DNA from: an uncultured Fidelibacterota bacterium
GTDB taxonomy: Bacteria > Fidelibacterota > Marinisomatia > Marinisomatales > UBA1611
Assembly (NCBI GenBank): GCA_913043235.1
Contig: CAJWLO010000022.1
Span: forward strand, 1 to 38,673
Length of the DNA stretch: 38,673 nt
Direction of reading: 5' to 3'
A program made the position numbers and the translations under genes. Under the pieces are notes generated by a model, which had not been told where the DNA came from, searched no databases, and saw only the letters and a list, made by a program, of their open reading frames with translations. Positions 25,285-34,407 of the stretch are shown here, piece by piece. Numbering within the stretch: position 1 is the stretch's first letter; the number at the start of each line of letters is the position of its first letter.

Positions 25285-26808
25285 TTGAAAAAATACATTC
25301 TATTCATTTTTATTTTTGTCGGCTGGACCTGTAGTCGCTGGGACTATGACGACCCATCGGAAATGATGTCTTCAGTAGCACCGGAAACCTATTTATCTTT
25401 GGTGGCCATAGATACCATCTATGCTAGTGTAGACTCAGTGGGTAGTATTATCTATTCCATTGGTGAAACACCTGATCCAGAAATGGTTTGGGATACCCTT
25501 GATCAGGCTTTTACTACTATCACTACTAGCAGGCAGGTTCTTCATTGGTGGGGTGAAGATGCTGATGGGCAGGTTCTTGGGTATTACTATAAGTGGAGTA
25601 CTGATTCTTCTTGGACCTACACAGATTTAGAAAGTGGAACCTTTTACGTCCCGATCCGCTCTGAGTTGGATATATTTAATTTTGAAGTTAAAGCAGTAGA
25701 TAACGAAGGCAATGAAGATAATACACCTTCAAGAATTGTACTCCCAATTCGCAATTCTGAACCAACTATTTCTTTTCGGTATCTTTCCAATCCGCAGATC
25801 GCAGATATTGGTGGTGACACTAGCTATACTTTTCCGACACGTACTTTCAACTGGGATATTTATGACCAGGATGGAAATGAAACTATTACAGATATTTTTT
25901 ACACCCTGGATGATACCTGTAGCACCTGCTGGATTCGTTTGAATGGCAATCAATCCAGCCTGACCCTCACTGGATTGTCACCGGGTCGGCATACATTCTA
26001 TTTGAGGTGTCAGGATATTGCCGGTGCCAAAAGTGGCATTGCCCAGTTTCCCGATACAACGGTACTGAATGAGGCCAAGGTATGGATTGTGAAACCTGTT
26101 ATTGGTGATGTGTTGATTGTAGATGATTTTCCATCTGATTATCAAAATATTACACTTTCATGGTATAATAGTATAATGGACACAATTGTTGGAGAAAATG
26201 CATACTCAATGTGGGAAATAGGTGATGAATTGCCTTATTCATCAGCAGATTTAACTGCCAATTTAAATTATTTTAAGACGGTGTTATGGTATACAGCTTA
26301 TATAAATACTGAATTTCAAAATGACACATATTCAGATGCTGATGCGAGCATAAACAATTTTGTCATGGGTGGTGGTAATATATTTGTGAATTCAATAATT
26401 ATTCAAGATAGTACATTTACATGGTTTCCATTGGATTCTATGATTACGTTAAATCCAAATGGTCGATTACGCTCAGGACGGCAAATTATTTGCGATTTTG
26501 ATTCAGTACTTAATTTATCAATTTCCCATACAATTAGTGTTTGGGTCCAAGGTATCTGGCCAGATGAATCTGAATTCGCTGAGGTAAGGGAAATCTATCA
26601 TATGGCAGACCCGGAAAGTGGAGATAGCTGGCAGGGGAACCCTACTGTTTGTTCTATTGGACAATTCCGTAAATCCCCTATAGAATTATCTGGGAAAGTA
26701 GTAATGCTAACATTACCGCTTCATGATGGATTGAGGCCTAAATTAAATGGCAACGGATCTTCCATAAAATTGTTCCAGTATTTATTTACAGAGGAATTCA
26801 GCGAATGA
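25285..26808 (+). CDS. Lipoprotein with Ig/FN3-like modules and a glutamine-amidotransferase-like C-terminal region, function unknown
   Basis: This 507-residue protein starts at TTG, 11 nt after the terminator hairpin. The start is supported by an immediate Lys-Lys plus hydrophobic stretch and a lipobox-like GWTC (Cys16). Residues of about 80-165 and 170-260 look like beta-sandwich modules (YYKWSTDSSWTY, FNFEVKAVDNEGNEDN, FYLRCQDIAGAKSG). From about 272 the text changes to GDVLIVDDFPSDYQ, KTVLWYTAY, NFVMGGGNIFVNS and GKVVMLTLPLHDG, the strand/turn pattern of ThuA/GATase-like folds. I see no catalytic Cys-His-Glu triad. It overlaps the TonB-dependent receptor gene by 4 nt and may be its surface partner, but it does not resemble SusD. 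Confidence 0.62.
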   Translation: MKKYILFIFIFVGWTCSRWDYDDPSEMMSSVAPETYLSLVAIDTIYASVDSVGSIIYSIGETPDPEMVWDTLDQAFTTITTSRQVLHWWGEDADGQVLGYYYKWSTDSSWTYTDLESGTFYVPIRSELDIFNFEVKAVDNEGNEDNTPSRIVLPIRNSEPTISFRYLSNPQIADIGGDTSYTFPTRTFNWDIYDQDGNETITDIFYTLDDTCSTCWIRLNGNQSSLTLTGLSPGRHTFYLRCQDIAGAKSGIAQFPDTTVLNEAKVWIVKPVIGDVLIVDDFPSDYQNITLSWYNSIMDTIVGENAYSMWEIGDELPYSSADLTANLNYFKTVLWYTAYINTEFQNDTYSDADASINNFVMGGGNIFVNSIIIQDSTFTWFPLDSMITLNPNGRLRSGRQIICDFDSVLNLSISHTISVWVQGIWPDESEFAEVREIYHMADPESGDSWQGNPTVCSIGQFRKSPIELSGKVVMLTLPLHDGLRPKLNGNGSSIKLFQYLFTEEFSE

Positions 26809-29558
26809 GGGTTTTTCTGATATTTTTATACCCTCTGCTTCTTGTTGCTCAGAGCTCAAGTGGTATCACAGGAAAGATTGTGGATATCAATAGTGTAGGA
26901 CTTCCAGGGGTAAATGTGATGGTTAAAGGGACCTATTACGGTTCATCGACTGACCTGGATGGACGCTATCGGATCGACAAAATAAACCCTGGAAGTTATG
27001 ATGTGGAAGTTTCCATGATTGGTTATAAGGTGATCCTGAAAACAGGAGTGAATATAAAACGTGAAGAAATTTTAACTCTTGATTTTACCTTAGAGGAAAC
27101 AGTGCTGAGTTTTGGTGAAGATGTGGTTGTTATGGGTAAGAAACCCCTTTTTGATGTGGATGAGACCGCATCGCTGACTCGGGTGCGCAAGGAGGATATC
27201 GAGAACAAGGTTGTTTCTAGTGTGGAAGATATCTTATCTGAACAGATCGGTGTTACTACCCAGGATAACGAGATTCATATCCGTGGTGGCCGTATTGATG
27301 AAAGCCTATTTATCGTGGACGGTTTTTCGGTGAAAGATCCGCTTACCGGTTATTCTGGAAATCTGTTTGTTAATGCCGATGCCATTGAAGAACTGGAAAT
27401 CGTGACCGGTGGGTACAATGCGGAGTACGGTCAGGCGATGTCCGGTGTAATCAATATCAAATTGAAGGAGGGCCGGGACCGGTATGAAGGATCATTAAAG
27501 TATGCCAGCGATCGGTTGTTTGATGGTCAATTTAATACGGACCGCATTGAGTTCAATCTTGGCGGTCCCGATCCTTTTTTCCAAACACTCCCCGCTTGGT
27601 TGGGGCTGAATCTTCCGGGCCGTTTTTCATTCTTCTTAAATGGATACAGTAAGGTCTATGATGGGAACTTACCTGTAGCTTCAAAATTATATCCCCATCG
27701 TTTCTGGTCATCTGGACTGTTTTCGGAGATAGCAGCGGATCAAATAATGGAATCCTTGGCACCGCGGGAAAATAATGACTGGCATGGCCTATATAAGCTG
27801 GTTTGGGAATTGTCAGCCCAGAAAAAACTGGCCTTGTCCTATGATCTGTCCATGAATGTTAACCAAGGCTACTATATGCCCCGTGCTTTTGCATCCACCT
27901 ATTTCCCCTATGCTTATATGCAAATATTGGATAACTATAATACAGTTACGCGGGATACCCGGCTTTTAAATATCAATTGGACCCATACATTATCCACAAA
28001 GTCATTCTATGAATTAACGTTCGGGAAATTTGTGACGATGGAGCACAGTGCAGTCCAGAACTTGATGTGGAATCAATACCAGGAACGGCTAGATCTGGAA
28101 CCTATAAACTACAGCTTGGATGGTACCAGCAAGGATGGGAATATCTATATAACCTACGGTGATGAATTTTATGATACTGGATTTGCACCGGAATGGTATG
28201 ACCTGGTCAGTGATAATACCCGTCTCGATCTGGACTGGACCTATCATACAAAATCACGGCATAAGATCAAGACAGGATTTGAACACACCATTACAGAACT
28301 GCAGGTCTTAGATATTGATGAACCTTGGAGCGGTTCATCTGCTTTTGGTGCCAACTACGACAGTTATAATGCTAGAACTTATTTTGGCGCTTTTTACATT
28401 CAGGACAGGATTGTATTCGAGGGTATGACCTTGAACCTGGGAGCACGTACCGATTACTGGATTCCAGGTCGTTATGTGGAAAAAGCGATTAATGATACCA
28501 GTAATATCATTATTACGGATGAGGCTCGTGACCTGTTTAAGAAAGAGACTTTTTCTTTCCCATGGATTGGAGAACCCTATCGTATGAAGGCAAGGCTGAG
28601 CCCTCGGTTTGGAATCTCTCATCCGGTGACCGATAACGATGTTCTTTATTTTTACTACGGCCACTTCTCACAGTTGCCAACATTTCAGTATGTCTATGCA
28701 AAAATCAACTCTAAAGCCCAGTCCACTTATCAGGTCTTTGGCAACCCGAACTTGAATCCCAAAACCACTGTTCAGTATGAGATTGGAATCAAACACCGCT
28801 TCAGTGAAGATCAGATCCTGGAATTGAAGGCTTACTGGAAAGATATGTTCGATTATGAAACGTCCCAGACTATTCGCCCATCTAATCCCAAATATGCTCA
28901 TCTCTCTTTTAATATGTACTTTAATGCAGACTATGCCCGTGCCCGAGGAGTGGAAGCCATCCTTAAAAGCCGACTATTTGAGAACTGGTATGCTGATGTG
29001 AATTTTAATTACAGCATCGTGACTGGGAAAAGTTCTTCACCTTTAGATAACCTGTTGGTACAGGCTGGACAATTATCTGAAAAACCTCTTGGGGAAAATT
29101 ATATGAGTTGGGATCGGCCGATCCATTTTTTTACCAATCTATCCTATAGCCATCCCCGAAACTGGGGTCTTTCTTTCCGGCTGGATTATGAATCCGGACG
29201 CCGGTATACGCGCTCGATCATTGATGAGATCCTAGTTGTGAATGGACGTGAATATTATAATGGTCCTCGGGAAGATGATCGTCCATATGCTTATCTTGCT
29301 GAGATTCCTTCCCGAAATATTGATATAAAATTCTATAGGATATTTAAGGGAACACATTTCCGGATCAAGGCTTATCTGGAAGTAGAAAATCTGCTTGATG
29401 AAAGAATTCCGCGCAGGATAAATCCTTTTACTGGCCAGGGCTACAATGAAGGTGAAATCATTGGTTACTATTTGGCTAACAGCCCTGACCCAAACCAGGA
29501 CCCATCAAGATATCGAAAACCTAGGGGAATAGAATTGGGTCTGCAATTAATTTTTTAA
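26805..29558 (+). CDS. TonB-dependent receptor with N-terminal carboxypeptidase-regulatory-like domain
   Basis: This 917-residue outer-membrane active transporter has a signal peptide ending LLLVA|QS. Residues of about 20-105 are a CarboxypepD_reg-like sandwich (GITGKIVDINSVGLPGVNV, TDLDGRYRID, SYDVEVSMIGY). The plug follows at about 125-230 (VEDILSEQIGVTTQ, IHIRGGRIDESLFIVDG, EELEIVTGGYNAEYGQAMSG). The rest is a 22-strand-type barrel with NLNPKTTVQYEIGIKH and a C-terminal GLQLIF. No clear TonB box was seen. The substrate is unknown: this receptor type serves siderophores, peptides or glycans. It is coupled to the upstream lipoprotein (4-nt overlap) and to the downstream PorV-like gene (stop and start share one base). 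Confidence 0.92.
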   Translation: MRVFLIFLYPLLLVAQSSSGITGKIVDINSVGLPGVNVMVKGTYYGSSTDLDGRYRIDKINPGSYDVEVSMIGYKVILKTGVNIKREEILTLDFTLEETVLSFGEDVVVMGKKPLFDVDETASLTRVRKEDIENKVVSSVEDILSEQIGVTTQDNEIHIRGGRIDESLFIVDGFSVKDPLTGYSGNLFVNADAIEELEIVTGGYNAEYGQAMSGVINIKLKEGRDRYEGSLKYASDRLFDGQFNTDRIEFNLGGPDPFFQTLPAWLGLNLPGRFSFFLNGYSKVYDGNLPVASKLYPHRFWSSGLFSEIAADQIMESLAPRENNDWHGLYKLVWELSAQKKLALSYDLSMNVNQGYYMPRAFASTYFPYAYMQILDNYNTVTRDTRLLNINWTHTLSTKSFYELTFGKFVTMEHSAVQNLMWNQYQERLDLEPINYSLDGTSKDGNIYITYGDEFYDTGFAPEWYDLVSDNTRLDLDWTYHTKSRHKIKTGFEHTITELQVLDIDEPWSGSSAFGANYDSYNARTYFGAFYIQDRIVFEGMTLNLGARTDYWIPGRYVEKAINDTSNIIITDEARDLFKKETFSFPWIGEPYRMKARLSPRFGISHPVTDNDVLYFYYGHFSQLPTFQYVYAKINSKAQSTYQVFGNPNLNPKTTVQYEIGIKHRFSEDQILELKAYWKDMFDYETSQTIRPSNPKYAHLSFNMYFNADYARARGVEAILKSRLFENWYADVNFNYSIVTGKSSSPLDNLLVQAGQLSEKPLGENYMSWDRPIHFFTNLSYSHPRNWGLSFRLDYESGRRYTRSIIDEILVVNGREYYNGPREDDRPYAYLAEIPSRNIDIKFYRIFKGTHFRIKAYLEVENLLDERIPRRINPFTGQGYNEGEIIGYYLANSPDPNQDPSRYRKPRGIELGLQLIF

Positions 29559-30565
29559 TGTTAAGAATTAGGCTACAATTCATATTGTCCCTTTTACTCC
29601 TGTCTACTGGCTGGAGTCAGAGTTTATTTCCTATTCTGGGTGGTCAGCGAGCAGGAACTTCTGTCTTTTCATTCTTAAATATTGGAGTCAGTGCCCGTGC
29701 TGTTGGCATGGGGGAATCTGTGGTGGCGCTGAGCCAAGATGCAGCAAGTATTTATTATAATCCCGCCATTATGGCTCAGCTTAGTCAGACAGAAATATCC
29801 ATATCCCAGATCCAATGGCCGGCAGAGATTAAATATGATTATTTCAGCTTTACCCGTAATATTTTTGGCAGGAATTATTTTGGGATCAGTGGAGGGATAC
29901 TGCATATGCAGCCTATGGAAGAGACGACAGAATATCATCCCGCAGGTACAGGCAACTATTTCACATTCCAGGATAGGTTTATTGCATTCAGCTATGGTGC
30001 AAAAATGACTGATCGGTTCAGTTTTGGTGTAACTTTGAAACATGTAGCTGAAACATTGGCTGGATATGGTATGGATGCTGTTCTAATGGATATAGGTACT
30101 TTCTACTGGACAGGTTATAAGTCATTGCGGTTTTGTGCATCATTATCTCATTTTGGAAGCCAGGTGGCTGCGAGCGGTTCCTATGAAAAACGAATTCTGG
30201 ATATGAACTCAGGGCAGGAAATTATAGATACAACACATTTTGAACAGTTTTCTCCGCCAACCATTTTTCGTGTGGGAATGGCGATAGATCCGGTTAGAAC
30301 AGATAAACAGCAGTTGGTACTTTCACTGCAGCTTAATCATCCGGTTGATAATGCTGAATATATCGTAACTGGTATTGAATATTCATTCATCCAAACACTG
30401 TTTATTAGAGCCGGTTATAAGTTTAATAAGAATGAGGAGGATTTCACTTTTGGTGCCGGTATTGTTTTTCCAGTGGGACCCCTGAAACTCAGGGCTGATT
30501 ATGGCTATGCCAATTTTCAGCATTTATCGGATCCTAAACGTTTCAGTATTGGGTTTTCTTTATAA
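29558..30565 (+). CDS. PorV/UPF0164-like outer-membrane beta-barrel (second copy)
   Basis: This 335-residue protein has a signal peptide ending STGWS|QS. The mature N-terminus reads FLNIGVSARAVGMGES then AASIYYNPAIMAQL, a textbook PorV/UPF0164 signature that fits the family better than the 13833 copy. Strands such as FSFGVTLKHVAET and LFIRAGYKFNKNEEDFTFGAGI continue to the end. PorV is the T9SS shuttle that delivers sorting-domain proteins; other UPF0164 proteins have different or unknown jobs. Here it lies directly between a TonB receptor and an NHL lipoprotein that has no sorting domain, so it may serve this complex rather than general secretion. Confidence 0.82.
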   Translation: MLRIRLQFILSLLLLSTGWSQSLFPILGGQRAGTSVFSFLNIGVSARAVGMGESVVALSQDAASIYYNPAIMAQLSQTEISISQIQWPAEIKYDYFSFTRNIFGRNYFGISGGILHMQPMEETTEYHPAGTGNYFTFQDRFIAFSYGAKMTDRFSFGVTLKHVAETLAGYGMDAVLMDIGTFYWTGYKSLRFCASLSHFGSQVAASGSYEKRILDMNSGQEIIDTTHFEQFSPPTIFRVGMAIDPVRTDKQQLVLSLQLNHPVDNAEYIVTGIEYSFIQTLFIRAGYKFNKNEEDFTFGAGIVFPVGPLKLRADYGYANFQHLSDPKRFSIGFSL

Positions 30566-31881
30566 TGATGAATAAAAACTTTCATTTGATCCTGATCAGT
30601 TGTTTATTGATATCAGCCTGTCTGCAAAAATTTTCTATCCCAGAGGATATAGAAAATAAATCCGGATTGGAATTTGGAGCTGGAGACACCACTTATCTTC
30701 AGTTAAGCCCTGTTTGGGGAGAAGATTATGGTATTGGTGACCCTACCGAAATTTCTATTGCGCAGGATGGACGTATTTTTATCGCTGATTCTATTGCTCA
30801 GTCCATCGTAGTCTTGGATCAGGATGGGGATCAGCCAGATGGGTTTTCAGTTCTCAGAAATCTAGAGGATCAAGATGGTGTAAATATTTCACCAATTGAT
30901 CTAGATGTGGATCAAAAAATGAATGTATTCTTTATTGATGGTTCACAAAGAATATTTATCTGGAATCAATACTGGAACACTACAGGAATTGACCAAATAT
31001 CCAGTGCCGGAACATTTAGGCATATTCAAACGGGAGCCTTACAGGATGAAACTGCCGGAACAGAAAGTTGGTTATCTCTGTTAAATGATGATGAATGGGA
31101 ACTGGAGAGCACCATATTTACTACTGACCAGTCTGTAATTGACTCCCTTTTAAATCCCCATTTATTCTATGATGGTAGAATGGTAAAAAACCAGTACCTG
31201 GACCCTTATTATAGGCCTGATTCTAGTCAATTTACCGGTATTTCATCCCCGGCTGGACAGAGTAATATGATCTTTGTGTCCGATAGTTACGGCGGCACTA
31301 ATAATCAATACCGACTCGTGCAGATAAGTTTCCAAAAATCTAGACTCTTGGAACTGAAAACTGGAGAATTAGTGTGGGCTTTCACGGGTGTATTTGGAAC
31401 GACCATTAAAGGTTATGGTACTGGTGCGGGAACAGTGAATGAACCTTTAAGCATCGATGTGGATTATCAGGGAAATTTGTATTACACTCAGGCAGGTGAT
31501 TTTTTCCCTGTGCATATGATTATCCCCAATTTATCTGGTGATTTTGCAGTCTATTCTTCTGGCTTTCAACCGGAAGCAAGCGATATTATGGATGCATCAC
31601 TGTACGGTACAGCACTAGATGTGGCTGTTGATGAAAATAAAAATGTTTATATTGTAGATGGTTCAGATTCTGATGTAATTGTTTTTGATGCAAATGGGAA
31701 ATACTTTAAGGAAGCGGGTTATGAAACCAATAGCAATATCAAACAGCCAATCATGAATCAACCTGTTGCAGTTACTGTAGATAAAAGGGGAGTGGTATAT
31801 GTTTGTGATCGGGGTGATGGTTCCGTTTACCGGTTTAAATTATCCAATTCTCTCGATGAAGACCTTAAACAAGATGATTAA
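30565..31881 (+). CDS. NHL-repeat beta-propeller lipoprotein
   Basis: This 438-residue protein has a signal ending LLISAC with lipid attachment at Cys19. NHL-type blades are clear at about 59-88 (EISIAQDGRIFIADS), 292-311 (SIDVDYQGNLYYTQAG), 347-384 (DVAVDENKNVYIVDGSDSDVIVFD) and 397-424 (AVTVDKRGVVYVCDRGDGSVYRF). The region between the first and later blades is irregular and may hold an insertion. NHL propellers usually bind other proteins, glycans or RNA, and no catalytic residues stand out. Its start shares a base with the stop of the PorV-like gene, and the next gene begins directly after its stop. It likely functions at the outer membrane with the TonB receptor. Confidence 0.82.
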   Translation: MMNKNFHLILISCLLISACLQKFSIPEDIENKSGLEFGAGDTTYLQLSPVWGEDYGIGDPTEISIAQDGRIFIADSIAQSIVVLDQDGDQPDGFSVLRNLEDQDGVNISPIDLDVDQKMNVFFIDGSQRIFIWNQYWNTTGIDQISSAGTFRHIQTGALQDETAGTESWLSLLNDDEWELESTIFTTDQSVIDSLLNPHLFYDGRMVKNQYLDPYYRPDSSQFTGISSPAGQSNMIFVSDSYGGTNNQYRLVQISFQKSRLLELKTGELVWAFTGVFGTTIKGYGTGAGTVNEPLSIDVDYQGNLYYTQAGDFFPVHMIIPNLSGDFAVYSSGFQPEASDIMDASLYGTALDVAVDENKNVYIVDGSDSDVIVFDANGKYFKEAGYETNSNIKQPIMNQPVAVTVDKRGVVYVCDRGDGSVYRFKLSNSLDEDLKQDD

Positions 31882-32859
31882 ATGAGAAAAAACATCCGCC
31901 ACGGTATAGTTCTATTGATACTGCAGATCGCCTTTACCCAGATGGATGTAGCCTATGTTCGTTATTTTAAAGACGACAGAAATTTTATGTCCAACCTATC
32001 GATGTTGTCTACGGATCGACGGGGGCTGAGCCATCTAGCGGTCAGTTACAATGAAAAAAATCTACCGGTCAAAATTGAACGTTATGCTGCCAATGGTACC
32101 TTGACCAAACGTGAAATGCTTCGTTATGATAAAGATGGTAAGCTGGTTGAGCGAGGGGAGTATGATGACGATGGAAAATACCAGCGACTGATTGTTATTG
32201 GTGATCAGGAACCCTGGAGCAAAGAATTCCGTCGTTGGCAATTCCCCGTATCGGAACCGCTGTCTTTCACAGATCAGCGGACCCATTTTACGATGGAGGA
32301 CGGCCGTCATGTATCTAAGATTCTTTTTGAAACAATCGATGGTCAGGAATATGGTCAGATTGATTTGGATTATGATTATTTGAATAATTTAGGAGAAGAA
32401 AGGTGGCGAAATCTGCCTTCTGGAAGAATTATTCGTCGTTTCAAATACCAGTTTGATGTGATGGCTTCGATAGTGCAGATCTGGGAATATAACCATGATG
32501 GTGATCTGGTTTCCCATATGGCATTAAGCCAGGCTCCGGCAGACGAATTGTATCGAACACCGCCACCGCGAACAGGAAATGTTTTAAATGAGGCAGACAT
32601 CATTGCTAAAGAAATTTATGAAAAACGTATTATTGTTCCCCATGGTGGTGGCTTAATACCAAAAACCTTCTGGGATGAACTGATCTTAAGCAATGGTGAC
32701 CAACTGATGATTGATTTTGTGAGTTTAAATGAGAATGGCATTCGGTTTCGGCTAAAGGGTGAAGGTGAATTATTGACGATTCCGATTACCCGGGTCAAAA
32801 CTTTGACATCAAGGTTAGGCGATGTAATTTATCCTAAACCAACCCGAAGTGGATTATAA
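31882..32859 (+). CDS. Exported protein of unknown function with MORN/YD-like repeats
   Basis: This 325-residue protein has a probable signal peptide ending QIAFT|QM. About residues 50-110 contain short strand-turn repeats (AVSYNEKNLPVKIERYAANG, REMLRYDKDGKLVERGEYDDDG), similar to the antitoxin-like MORN/YD repeats found in many exported proteins. From about 255 the fold changes to a compact beta region (DELILSNGDQLMIDFVSLNENG, GELLTIPITRVKTL) that resembles an Sm-like or SH3-like half barrel. No enzyme motif is visible. It is wedged without spacing between the NHL lipoprotein and the small barrel gene, with which its stop shares a base. Confidence 0.6.
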   Translation: MRKNIRHGIVLLILQIAFTQMDVAYVRYFKDDRNFMSNLSMLSTDRRGLSHLAVSYNEKNLPVKIERYAANGTLTKREMLRYDKDGKLVERGEYDDDGKYQRLIVIGDQEPWSKEFRRWQFPVSEPLSFTDQRTHFTMEDGRHVSKILFETIDGQEYGQIDLDYDYLNNLGEERWRNLPSGRIIRRFKYQFDVMASIVQIWEYNHDGDLVSHMALSQAPADELYRTPPPRTGNVLNEADIIAKEIYEKRIIVPHGGGLIPKTFWDELILSNGDQLMIDFVSLNENGIRFRLKGEGELLTIPITRVKTLTSRLGDVIYPKPTRSGL

Positions 32860-33623
32860 TGAAAACATTTAAGTACATTTTATTTTTTGCTTATACTACA
32901 GTGGTTTTAGGCCAGGATTACCCTCCTCCTACCGATCTGATAACCATCCCTACAGCGGGTACTTTGGTACGGGGCAGTTATGCTCTGGATATGCGTATCC
33001 AGGATGCAGGAGGAATGATTACCAGCCTACAAGTTGGACTAACAGACCGATTCCAGTTTGGACTTTCTTTCGGTTCTCCAAACTTGATTGGGGATGATAG
33101 TCTACGTTGGTATCCGAGGCCGGAAGCCAGCCTTAAATACCTGCTGATTGATGAAAAATCATCTATGCCGGGAATTGCATTAGGAATCAATACGCAAGGA
33201 TATGGAAACTTCAATGAAGCGGATACTCTTTCACGTTATGATGTTAAGGCCTATGGTGCTTACCTGGCTGCTTCCAAGAATTGGCAGACACCACTGGGGA
33301 ATGCAGGCCTGCATACCGGAATCAATTATAATTTTATTGAGAATATAGATGGTGATAAAGATCCAAATTTGTTTTTCGGACTAGACCTGGAACTGAACCC
33401 GGAATTTTCATTGCTAATGGAATACAATGCTGCACTAAATGAAAATGATATGACTGCGAAAACAATGTCTATCAGTACCGGCGGGTATCTTAATGCTGCC
33501 ATCCGTTGGACATTTGTAGACCACTTTCACTTGGAACTGGACTTTAATAACTTGCTTTTTGATGAAGAAAAAGTGGACTATTTCAAGCGGGAACTTAAGA
33601 TTACTTATATTGAATATTTTTAA
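32859..33623 (+). CDS. Small outer-membrane beta-barrel protein, function unknown
   Basis: This 254-residue protein has a signal peptide ending VVLG|QD. The mature start (YPPPTDLITIPTAGTL) leads into YALDMRIQDAGGMITSLQVGLTDRFQFGLSFG, alternating strands with polar turns as in 10- to 12-strand barrels. Later strands include GLHTGINYNFIE and FSLLMEYNAAL, and the C-terminus is ITYIEYF, ending in Phe as barrel proteins usually do. The DLITIPTAGTL opening is reminiscent of proteins annotated as YjbH-like or barrel-forming 'hypothetical' in FCB genomes, but I cannot name a family with confidence. It lies 9 nt before the helical-repeat protein. Confidence 0.62.
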   Translation: MKTFKYILFFAYTTVVLGQDYPPPTDLITIPTAGTLVRGSYALDMRIQDAGGMITSLQVGLTDRFQFGLSFGSPNLIGDDSLRWYPRPEASLKYLLIDEKSSMPGIALGINTQGYGNFNEADTLSRYDVKAYGAYLAASKNWQTPLGNAGLHTGINYNFIENIDGDKDPNLFFGLDLELNPEFSLLMEYNAALNENDMTAKTMSISTGGYLNAAIRWTFVDHFHLELDFNNLLFDEEKVDYFKRELKITYIEYF

Positions 33624-33632
33624 GAGTAAGAT

Positions 33633-34403
33633 ATGATCATTACCAGGTTTGCAAATTTATCTTTTTTATTATTTTCTTTCCTTTTGGCCCAATCTGACAT
33701 GGAACTGGGGATCGCTGCTTATAATAAAAGAGGAGAAGGCAGTATAGGCGCTACTGCTCAAAGTGGACCCATTAGTGAGGCTATAAATCATTTTAAACGA
33801 GCTATTAAATATTCTGAAAACGAATTGGATGCAGGGATCTATTTATTACAATCTTATTATTATAAAGGGAAATATGTTCTTAAGGATCAAAATAGTCAAA
33901 AAGAAACTTTCAGCAGAGGTAAGGTTCTTTCAGAAGAACTAATAAAAAAATATCCGAATTCTGGAGCACTGCGATATTGGTATTTGGTTAATCTAGGTAG
34001 TTGGGCAGAAGTCTATGGTATTATTGCTGCAGCCAGAGAAGGGGTTGCTGATATTATGCGTACAGAATCATTAAAGATTATAGAGATGAATCCAAACTAT
34101 CAAAATGGTGGGGGGTACTTTATGCTGGGAGCGGTCCATTATAAATCACCCCGTATTCCATTTCTGCTTTCTTGGCCCAGCAATGATGAAGCTGTAAAAT
34201 ATCTGACCATGGCTTATGAAACGGGTAGTACTACTCCTAATCAAACTGTATATCTGGCTCAGGCGCTAAAAAAAGATGGTCGGGATAAGAGAGCAAAAAA
34301 TCTGCTGCAAGAACTGGTTGCAGCAGATTTATTATCTGAATATCTTGTAGAGAATGCGGAACAAAAAGAACTTGCAAAGAAATTACTTGCTGATTGGGAA
34401 TAG
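33633..34403 (+). CDS. Exported alpha-helical repeat protein resembling TRAP-transporter T-component (TatT)
   Basis: This 256-residue protein has a signal peptide ending SFLLA|QS. It is built of helix pairs like TPRs: AINHFKRAIKYSENELDAGI, GIYLLQSYYYKGKY, and the late segments MNPNYQNGGGYFMLGAVHY and WPSNDEAVKYLTMAYETGS. This late region recalls TatT, the periplasmic trimer found with some TRAP transporters. No TRAP transporter genes are present here, so the match probably indicates shared fold only. The next gene starts 4 nt after its stop. Confidence 0.58.
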   Translation: MIITRFANLSFLLFSFLLAQSDMELGIAAYNKRGEGSIGATAQSGPISEAINHFKRAIKYSENELDAGIYLLQSYYYKGKYVLKDQNSQKETFSRGKVLSEELIKKYPNSGALRYWYLVNLGSWAEVYGIIAAAREGVADIMRTESLKIIEMNPNYQNGGGYFMLGAVHYKSPRIPFLLSWPSNDEAVKYLTMAYETGSTTPNQTVYLAQALKKDGRDKRAKNLLQELVAADLLSEYLVENAEQKELAKKLLADWE

Positions 34404-34407
34404 TTTT

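Noticed and set aside
28335-28664. 109-codon open frame on the minus strand within the TonB receptor gene
   Set aside because: It is antisense to a strongly coding gene, has no start-site signal or recognisable domain, and looks like a shadow frame.
25285-29558. A SusC/SusD-type glycan uptake pair
   Set aside because: The TonB receptor fits SusC loosely, but the partner lipoprotein has beta-sandwich and GATase-like regions, not the helical TPR fold of SusD. No glycoside hydrolase genes are nearby.
29675-30043. 122-codon minus-strand open frame within the second PorV-like gene
   Set aside because: It is antisense to a recognisable family member and has an odd Cys/His-rich composition typical of shadow translations.
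33633-34403. Part of a TRAP transporter because of its TatT-like pattern
   Set aside because: No DctP, DctQ or DctM genes are present in the window, so only a fold resemblance can be claimed.
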